Positions 9,482 through 16,137 of a DNA stretch of 45,830 bases are shown here, one piece after another. How positions within the stretch are numbered: position 1 is the first letter of the stretch; each line of letters starts with the position of its first letter. This DNA comes from an uncultured Patescibacteria group bacterium (lineage in GTDB: Bacteria; Patescibacteriota; Minisyncoccia; Phycocordibacterales; UBA12088), in contig CAMYLP010000001.1 of assembly GCA_947259245.1 (NCBI GenBank), forward strand, positions 1-45,830, in the 5' to 3' direction. The notes beneath the pieces were generated by a model that did not search any database, was not told the DNA's origin, and was given only the letters and a program-made list of their open reading frames with translations. Position numbers and translations under genes: made by a program.

Positions 9482-9562
9482 CTCCCGCCGCCTTGTGGGT
9501 ATGCTGTGGATAGCTATGAAACAGCTCGTATTTGCGCCTCATACTACTGCGTATGGGTGAGC

Positions 9563-9591
9563 TTGACAAATGGCACAATATGAATTACAAT
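9563..9591 (+). promoter_or_regulatory. Sigma70-type promoter of ncRNA candidate
   Basis: TTGACA-17 nt-TACAAT. Confidence 0.8.
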
Positions 9592-9597
9592 CCCACA

Positions 9598-9785
9598 AGT
9601 TTTATAGGTGCCAATGCCACAGTGCTTCGGGATATGTCGGGAATACCCCACCCAACTAGTAGCGCCTGCGTATGTCGGCGATCTCTCGTGCAGCACCATT
9701 GGCATAGTGAGGGCAGTGCCCTCACGCGCTGGGTTTTCCCCACCCAGCTGTGCCGGTCCGATTATGGGCCGGCACTTTTATTTTA
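9598..9785 (+). ncRNA. Unassigned ~186-nt structured ncRNA
   Basis: Promoter immediately upstream. TGCCAATG...CATTGGCA closing stem, GTGAGGGC-AGT-GCCCTCAC, GCTGGGT...ACCCAGC and terminator GTGCCGGTCC...GGGCCGGCACTTTTATTTT. Overlapping ORFs look non-coding. Confidence 0.6.
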
Positions 9786-9798
9786 TACACGACCATCA

Positions 9799-10413
9799 CT
9801 ACGCAGCGGCGATCCGCCTGACGACGGCTGTGTGTGGAAAATCCATGACATCACGAACGAGCTTGTCTCGTACGCGTCTGCGGTATTTGTAGTCTGCAGT
9901 ATTCAATACTGCATATCGTATTTCCTGACCGCACTCAGCTTCCAAGAGTGACACGGCGTTCTTGAGTGCTGTCTCACTCAAACGATCGCCCACTACGAGC
10001 ATGTCGATACCTCGATCCTTTTCACCTATGAGGTGCCCCGTGAGCACGAGCAGTTTGATGGTCCCAGCACCACGTATACGTTTGCGCACATCGCTACCTG
10101 AAACAACAAGTGTCTTTCGTAGGAATGCGGTGAGCGCGTCCTGGTACGGATACTTTGCGCTCAGTACCCAACCGATGGTTTTTCGCTTCTTCATCTTCTT
10201 GCTGCCCGGGCGTACCACTTCCTTATAGAACGTTTTTCTTTGAATGATACCCGCACGTGCAAGCGCGGCGAGTTCTCTGCTTGCGGTATCCGGGGTCACG
10301 CGGGCCCGTGAGACCACGCCATCTCTGTCATACACGACATCCGGATTGAAGGCGAACAGCCGGAGGAGCTTTACTCGTGCCGGAGAGCCAAAGAGTTTAC
10401 TTAAATACTCCAT
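9799..10413 (-). CDS. Winged-helix DNA-binding protein with C-terminal nucleotidyltransferase-like domain
   Basis: N-terminal wHTH (LFGSPARVKLLRLFAFNPD...TPDTASRELAALARAGII). C-terminal VLTGHLIGEKDRGIDMLVVGD resembles an MNT-type fold. Confidence 0.7.
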   Translation of the reverse strand: MEYLSKLFGSPARVKLLRLFAFNPDVVYDRDGVVSRARVTPDTASRELAALARAGIIQRKTFYKEVVRPGSKKMKKRKTIGWVLSAKYPYQDALTAFLRKTLVVSGSDVRKRIRGAGTIKLLVLTGHLIGEKDRGIDMLVVGDRLSETALKNAVSLLEAECGQEIRYAVLNTADYKYRRRVRDKLVRDVMDFPHTAVVRRIAAA

Positions 10414-10554
10414 AAAATGGCATTGTACCGCTAAGCACGTGGGCTGAACAGTTGACGAGTCCCCGCCAAAGAGTGCTGCCAGACCACAATTTTATTGCAG
10501 CTGTAGTGAATGTTGTTATAATGTGGTCGGATACCAACCACAGGACACGTTACC

Positions 10555-10695
10555 ATGACATGGTTCTTCGTTGTGACTATTTTGTTGATAGTTGGATTTA
10601 TACCTATCGTTATGAGGATACAGCGGAACAGTAACGCCGAAAGCGAATTGCTCAACGACTACAACGACTGGCACCCGAGCGAACGAGAGCACTGA
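10555..10695 (+). CDS. Small single-TM protein (46 aa)
   Basis: MTWFFVVTILLIVGFIPIVMRIQRNSNAESELLNDYNDWHPSEREH; upstream TATAAT near 10517 and downstream terminator. Not in the supplied ORF track. Confidence 0.6.
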   Translation: MTWFFVVTILLIVGFIPIVMRIQRNSNAESELLNDYNDWHPSEREH

Positions 10696-10717
10696 CACGC
10701 CTTCACACTCAACAACA

Positions 10718-10742
10718 AAACCCCGTATGTACGGGGTTTTTG
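10718..10742. terminator. Bidirectional terminator between small TM gene and rplL
   Basis: AAAACCCCGTATGTACGGGGTTTTTG. Confidence 0.85.
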
Positions 10743-10759
10743 TGTAGTGGAATCCGAAC

Positions 10760-11278
10760 TTACTTGAGCTCCACTGAACCACCTGCCTCTTCGATCTTTG
10801 CCTTGATCTCTTCTGCTTCCTCCTTTGGTACGTTCTCCTTGAGTGGAGAAGGTGCGCCATCGACCATATCCTTCGCCTCCTTGAGGCCAAGGCCGAGTAC
10901 CTCCTTCACCACCTTGATGACGGCGATCTTGGCACCACCTGCTTCGGTGAGCTCGACCGTGAAGGCAGACTTCTCTTCCTCCTCTGCCCCACCCGTGGCT
11001 GCCCCCGGTGCAGCGACTGCAACTGCCGCTGCGGAAACGTCAAACTTCTTTTCGAGAACTTTCACGAGCTCGTGAAGCTCGAGGACACTCATCTTCTCTA
11101 CCTCCTCAACGAGCTTTTTGAACTTCTTAGGAACCTCCACTTCCTCACCAGCATCATCTGCTGCATCGGCTGCAGGAGCTTTTCCTTTTTTCTCCTCTGC
11201 AGGAGCTACTTCCTCTTTTGTCTCCTCTGTTGGAGCATCTGTTGACTCTTGCTCCTTCTTTTCTTCTTTGTCTGACAT
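10760..11278 (-). CDS. rplL: 50S ribosomal protein L7/L12 with N-terminal acidic/charged extension
   Basis: C-terminal [49 protein letters not shown] is diagnostic. ~50 aa precede the usual N-terminal domain. Confidence 0.97.
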   Translation of the reverse strand: MSDKEEKKEQESTDAPTEETKEEVAPAEEKKGKAPAADAADDAGEEVEVPKKFKKLVEEVEKMSVLELHELVKVLEKKFDVSAAAVAVAAPGAATGGAEEEEKSAFTVELTEAGGAKIAVIKVVKEVLGLGLKEAKDMVDGAPSPLKENVPKEEAEEIKAKIEEAGGSVELK

Positions 11279-11309
11279 AGTAATGATTCTAAAACTAATA
11301 CGATGCAGC

Positions 11310-11807
11310 TTACGCTGCCGCTTCCTTCTTCTGTGCGACTTGGTCGAGTGCCATCACCAGACCTTGTATCGGCGAGTTGATGACATTCACGAACTGTGCG
11401 TACAGTGTCTGCTGTGACGGGATAGATGCTATCTCGCTCATCTCTGCTGCGCTCATGTAGCGCCCTTCAAAGATACCACCGAGTATGAGAACCTTGTCCT
11501 TCTCACTCTTCACAAACTCCTGTACCTCACGGGCAGGTGTCACCATGTCCTCTCCCCAGGCAAGCGCAAGCTCGCCTTCGAACGGAGGCTGGTCGCCCTC
11601 GTACCCCTTGGCCTCAAGCGCACGTTTGATGAGGGTCTTTTTTGCTACGTAGTAGCTCACACCCTCCTCGCGCAGCTTGCGACGCATGCTTTGTGTCTCT
11701 TCCACGGGAAGTCCCTTGGCGTACACAAAGACGACAGAGTTCGCTTCATCGAGTGCGCTTTCCACTTTTGCGAATACTTCTTTCTTCTTGTCTTTCGTAA
11801 GGGCCAT
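11310..11807 (-). CDS. rplJ: 50S ribosomal protein L10
   Basis: [64 protein letters not shown]; next to rplL. Confidence 0.97.
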   Translation of the reverse strand: MALTKDKKKEVFAKVESALDEANSVVFVYAKGLPVEETQSMRRKLREEGVSYYVAKKTLIKRALEAKGYEGDQPPFEGELALAWGEDMVTPAREVQEFVKSEKDKVLILGGIFEGRYMSAAEMSEIASIPSQQTLYAQFVNVINSPIQGLVMALDQVAQKKEAAA

Positions 11808-11817
11808 AAATAAAATA

Positions 11818-11945
11818 GCCTAATTGAACAATTAGGCACCGAAGTCATCCCGCGATCGACCCCTGCAAGATGTGAGTTTTGACCTAAGCTGGGTGTTCTT
11901 TTAACTGAAACCCTGTGTTTCAGCCCAACCGTCTTCGGTGCTATG
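11818..11945 (-). promoter_or_regulatory. L10 leader-like mRNA element plus hairpin before rplJ
   Basis: Minus strand GCACCGAAGACGGTTGGGC...AAAAGAACACCCAGCTTAGGTC...GACTTCGGTGC and GCCTAATTG-TT-CAATTAGGC + TATTTTATTT. Promoter TTGCAT-17-TATAGT at 11952-11980. Confidence 0.82.
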
Positions 11946-11983
11946 GAGAGCACTATACGGGAGTGTGGTACTGAATGCAAGCC

Positions 11984-12127
11984 CTAGCGCCCTTCGAGGA
12001 CACCTGCTGGCATGCTACGTGAATTGTCGATGTGAGAGACAACGGCTGCCACAGCAAAGGAGACCATGAGGATGCTGATGAAGCCAATGGCGAGGCGGAA
12101 AAAGTGCTTGTTGAAGAGATTCTTCAT
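11984..12127 (-). CDS. Small single-TM hypothetical protein
   Basis: MKNLFNKHFFRLAIGFISILMVSFAVAAVVSHIDNSRSMPAGVLEGR; longer ORF start is less likely. Confidence 0.5.
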   Translation of the reverse strand: MKNLFNKHFFRLAIGFISILMVSFAVAAVVSHIDNSRSMPAGVLEGR

Positions 12128-12175
12128 GTAGAGAAGCATAGCAGAGGAACACTGGCACGCAACCACACATATACA

Positions 12176-12206
12176 ACAAAACCCCCGCGGGTGCGGGGGT
12201 TTGTCT
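12176..12206. terminator. Hairpin terminator
   Basis: AACAAAACCCCCGCGGGTGCGGGGGTTTG. Confidence 0.7.
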
Positions 12207-12248
12207 ATGGTAGAGGTCGGACCTCTGTCCATCCCTGCCCCAGACGCA

Positions 12249-12277
12249 ACAAACCGCCCCGAAGGGCGGTTTGTTGT
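12249..12277. terminator. Hairpin terminator downstream of the S-layer-like gene
   Basis: AACAAACCGCCCCGAAGGGCGGTTTGTT. Confidence 0.8.
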
Positions 12278-12313
12278 TGACTAGACTTGAGAATCTAGAC
12301 CATCATCCTAAAC

Positions 12314-14374
12314 TTAAGCGTTAAGGAAGAGGTTGTCGGTCTCAAAGTCTTCATCTGGGCTAGCCGTGTGGATTGTTCCGTACGGAGTAGCCGCAGTCGC
12401 GCCGTACTCAACGGTGTTGAGCTGTGCACGATAGAAGTCATCGCTGGAAGGATTCACGGTGATTGTAAGCGTGAATGTCTCAGTATCACCTGAGTCAATG
12501 CGGTACGCATCACCCTCCTTCGTGGCTGTTGACGTGATAGCTGCATTTGCTGCTGCAGTTTCAGTTGTTGAAGCAACACCTGCGCCATCCTCTACGACGA
12601 ACGCAAAGACATCTGTGGTCGTTGCACTTACGTAGAATGTGTCGTCAAACGCTGTGAGATCGAACTTGATTTCGAAGTCACCAACGTCGTTGTCGTTGTT
12701 GTCACCAGCGGTCTTGGTCTCATCGACAGAAACAATTTCTGCGAAGATACCTTCACTGTAGAGTTGGTGCAACTCACCGATGGCTGAACCTGTGAGATCA
12801 TTAGCAAGAATGTCATCACCGCCTTCGGCAACAATATTCTTCACTTCTTGACCTGCACCACCGCGGAGCTCTGCCATAATGGTTTCGCCCTCAGCGTATG
12901 CTACGCCGTTGTTGTTAGAAGCGAAGTCAACAACAACCTTAACGGTCACACCACTGTCCTCGTCGATGACAGGGCGGTCACCACTTTCGATCTCGAATGT
13001 GGTTGTAGCGTTCGTAGTACCTCCACCAACGGTGGTGTAGTCATTGAACTCCTCACCGTTAATCTCAAGACTTACATCTGAGACAACGGCATCAAAGTTG
13101 GCTGTGCCAACTGTGAAGAAGACAGGAATCTCGCGAAGCTCAATGTCATTGCCCTCGGCATCAAGCTCGAAGACAAGAATTGTGACGTCATCAGTCTGGT
13201 TGTCAGTTTCAACCTTGATGATGCTTGAGTCAGGATTGCTGCTGTCGAGTGAAACCTTGAGTTCATCGTCAGCACCTGCACCCTCTGTGTCGAAGGTACG
13301 CTTGTCACCTGCTGCGTCGCTACCAGTGTACTGGTCGATACCAGCACCATCGATTGCGCGAACACCGTTTGCAGGAATGTTGACAGTCCATGTCTCACCT
13401 TCCTCATCTGTGTCGAGGTTGCCAAGCGTGGTAACGCTCACGAAGAGGTCTGCACGGTCATCCTCATCAACAGCTTCGCTGAGGCCACTGAAGCGCATCT
13501 GCCAGACATTGCCGGCGAGGTCGTTCCAGTCATCTTCATCGTCAGCATTCTCCTCGGCGATCATGTCGTCGCCAAGCCAGAGCTGTGCTGCGTCAAAGGT
13601 GTCCCATGGGTCGGTTGAAGCACCGGCACCAAGTGAGGTCTGCTCGAAGTTGACATCAACGCGGCGAATGGAGATATCACCATCCTCTACGTCGAAGTCC
13701 CAACCTGCGACTGCAACCTCATCTTCGTTCTCTGCTACATCGACACCTGAAGGTGAGCCCTTACGGTCGAAGTCTTCAAGTGAAGCCTCGGTGTCGGACA
13801 TACTCACATCATCGTCCATGTCCATGTCGTCGTCATCGTCCATGTCTGGAAGATCTGGGACGTCTGGCATGTCGTCTGCAGCGCAGAGGGTGTTTGCCTT
13901 TGCGCGGGTTGATGCGCCGAAGTAACCGGTACCTGCGGTAAGACCAAGCGGTGCGAGAATTTCAGAAGCGAAAGCCTCTTGCATCGCTGCTACTGCGGAA
14001 GCTGTACGCGAACCGAAGTAGTCGGTCTCACTGCCAGGAGCACCTGCACCTGAAGCTGAGACTGTGAAGCCATTGCCATTCAAAAGCTTCTGAAGGTCCA
14101 TCACATCAGCACCGGTGTCACCGACTGAAAGATTGCGGGTAAAGTTACAGGACATTGAAGCAGCTGGTGCCTCGTCATCCTGACCTGAGAGAACTGCGCG
14201 AGCTTCATCTGCTTTGTCCTCGGGGATAACCTCGAGAGCGATGAAGAGCTCAACGAGCTCTGAAAGGGTGATAGCGTGCGCGCGCTCTGCTGCGAAAGCA
14301 AAAGCGAGACCCGCCATCATTGCTACGCCGACCAAGCCGGCTGCAATTTTATTGAGTGTTAACTCTTTTGTCAT
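12314..14374 (-). CDS. Secreted, acidic surface protein with peptidoglycan-binding domain (S-layer candidate)
   Basis: Signal peptide (AAGLVGVAMMAGLAFAFAAERAHA), PG_binding_1-like NLSVGDTGADVMDLQKLLNGNGF...FGSRTASAVAAMQ, Asp/Met linker, long acidic beta-rich remainder. Confidence 0.8.
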   Translation of the reverse strand: MTKELTLNKIAAGLVGVAMMAGLAFAFAAERAHAITLSELVELFIALEVIPEDKADEARAVLSGQDDEAPAASMSCNFTRNLSVGDTGADVMDLQKLLNGNGFTVSASGAGAPGSETDYFGSRTASAVAAMQEAFASEILAPLGLTAGTGYFGASTRAKANTLCAADDMPDVPDLPDMDDDDDMDMDDDVSMSDTEASLEDFDRKGSPSGVDVAENEDEVAVAGWDFDVEDGDISIRRVDVNFEQTSLGAGASTDPWDTFDAAQLWLGDDMIAEENADDEDDWNDLAGNVWQMRFSGLSEAVDEDDRADLFVSVTTLGNLDTDEEGETWTVNIPANGVRAIDGAGIDQYTGSDAAGDKRTFDTEGAGADDELKVSLDSSNPDSSIIKVETDNQTDDVTILVFELDAEGNDIELREIPVFFTVGTANFDAVVSDVSLEINGEEFNDYTTVGGGTTNATTTFEIESGDRPVIDEDSGVTVKVVVDFASNNNGVAYAEGETIMAELRGGAGQEVKNIVAEGGDDILANDLTGSAIGELHQLYSEGIFAEIVSVDETKTAGDNNDNDVGDFEIKFDLTAFDDTFYVSATTTDVFAFVVEDGAGVASTTETAAANAAITSTATKEGDAYRIDSGDTETFTLTITVNPSSDDFYRAQLNTVEYGATAATPYGTIHTASPDEDFETDNLFLNA

Positions 14375-14855
14375 ATTTACTAATTTTATCCTCACCTAGG
14401 AGCGAATTACTTTATAAAGCTAGTAAGCTCTTTGGCTGGATCGTGCGATGAAGCGTTGTGGGTATCGACTACCCCGCTCCATCGACACGTGGTTATTAAT
14501 CTGGCCCCTCTCCCCGCCCACTACTAAAGGTTGCGGCGGGCGAGTGTGTTTGCCGTGTGACAAACGCGAAGGCCCTGACTATACCAACTATAAGTTCCTA
14601 TACATAGAATTTCGACCCTCCATATATAAGAAGTTGGCGACAAGAATATTGGTCTGTGTATCTGGTGGTTCGTGCGAGCCGTTGCCCCACATGCATGCGC
14701 GGGGTCAGGACGAGGTCGTGCAGAAACGTAACGTTCTACTCTGTATGTACGTTCTACCGTATATGCAATTGTCAAAGAGCTGTCTCGTGCACCCATCCCA
14801 GTCAAGCAGCGACTGTCGTGGAGCTATAAACAATAAAGCCCGTCACGACAGGTTC
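14375..14855 (-). promoter_or_regulatory. ~480-nt 5' leader of the S-layer-like gene with boxA-like motif
   Basis: Minus-strand promoter TTGCGT-18-TATAAT (14862-14891). GCTCTTTGACAATTGCATA (14762-14780) and CTGTCGTG/CACGACAG stem. No credible ORF. Confidence 0.5.
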
Positions 14856-15109
14856 AGACATATTATAGTGTGAAAATAGCGCGTAACGCAAACAAAAATG
14901 TGGATAAATCCAGACATCTAACGGTGCGTCAACATGCTCTATTCACCATGCCTTTCCCAGCATGCCGTATGTTGTTGCATATACACACAAAACAAGCGGC
15001 AGCTTCCTGCGTATTGAGACGCTAGGGATCGCGTCTCCTTACGACCATATAGAGTTAAAACGCATATAACACATACTGTCAACAGTGGACGCCGTGTGTT
15101 TCACTCGAA

Positions 15110-15934
15110 TTACACGAGTCTGTACGTACTCCACCTTCGTTCACCCTCTTTCCTAAGGACACCTTGGGACACAAGTGCCAGTAGCTCCCTCTGCAGTGTT
15201 TTCTCACTTACGTCCGTTATAACACGCGAAACGTCCTTTACTGTTATTCTGTCTTTCTTCTGCAACAATCCCAGTATAATTGCGCGTCTGTCCTTTTGCG
15301 ACTCCTGCACTCTCTCACGGTATGCTTGCGGCGCCCGTTGCACCGTGTCTGTTTGGCTCTGGGTCACAGGCTGTGCGTATCCTACTCTCTCAACACGCTG
15401 CACGGACGGCATCGTGCTCTTTACCTGTCCTTGTGGTGACGGTATGCGCAATTCTTGCCGTTCTCGCTCAAATAAACTCTCTGGTGCCCTCCCCTTCAGT
15501 TCACCCTCGTCAACAAAGATCCGTCCGTGCGACAGTTCCAACCTTCGAAAGGTGTCGGCAAGGTCGAGCAACTCATTTTCAATTAACGTAACGTTCATTC
15601 TGGAAAGTTTACCCGATAGTGCTGCCGTCTCAAGGAGTCCGGTGAGCGTCATGAGACCTGCAAGGAAGCTCCTGCGGGCCACTTCATCATTTAATAGGAC
15701 AGTCGCGTCTCTGACGAGACGTATAGATGTCCTATTCATTTCGCCAGCCAGAGCATCTTGCTTGTCCATGAGTTCTAACAGACGCGTACATGTTGATGCG
15801 ATGCGGTATGTCTTTTCAAGTATATAGGACGCTGCCTCGCTGTCTTTATAGGACATGCGAGAGTCTGCTTTATATAGGGATGTTAGCATGTCCTTTGTGG
15901 TTTGGTCCCTGTGTGCGTCGCTGTTGCTGACCAT
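15110..15934 (-). CDS. Coiled/helical protein with C-terminal DeoR-like winged HTH
   Basis: C-terminal DRRAIILGLLQKKDRITVKDVSRVITDVSEKTLQRELLALVSQGVLRKEGERRWSTYRL. Confidence 0.7.
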   Translation of the reverse strand: MVSNSDAHRDQTTKDMLTSLYKADSRMSYKDSEAASYILEKTYRIASTCTRLLELMDKQDALAGEMNRTSIRLVRDATVLLNDEVARRSFLAGLMTLTGLLETAALSGKLSRMNVTLIENELLDLADTFRRLELSHGRIFVDEGELKGRAPESLFERERQELRIPSPQGQVKSTMPSVQRVERVGYAQPVTQSQTDTVQRAPQAYRERVQESQKDRRAIILGLLQKKDRITVKDVSRVITDVSEKTLQRELLALVSQGVLRKEGERRWSTYRLV

Positions 15935-16137
15935 GAGAAAAATGACTTAGAAGCTATAGAGAGTGTCCGTGATGTATATGTGACCTATAGCTCATAGTGA
16001 GTTCAGTATAGCTTATGGACACATGTCTGCAACTTGTTTTTTTGTAACAGGTGTGTGCCTGCGCTGTACGCGCGAGATACCGTTATAGAGTGTAATTCTG
16101 GGATATTCTTGTGAAGAGTTGTGCTACAATATGGCCT

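Noticed and set aside
9532-9951. Plus-strand ORFs of 139 and 94 aa overlapping the ncRNA candidate
   Set aside because: They cross the strong terminator at 9750-9785 and run antisense into the wHTH gene; no RBS or domain features.
14448-14873. 141-aa plus-strand ORF in the S-layer leader region
   Set aside because: Cys/Arg-rich low-quality translation with no RBS; region better explained as a structured leader on the minus strand.
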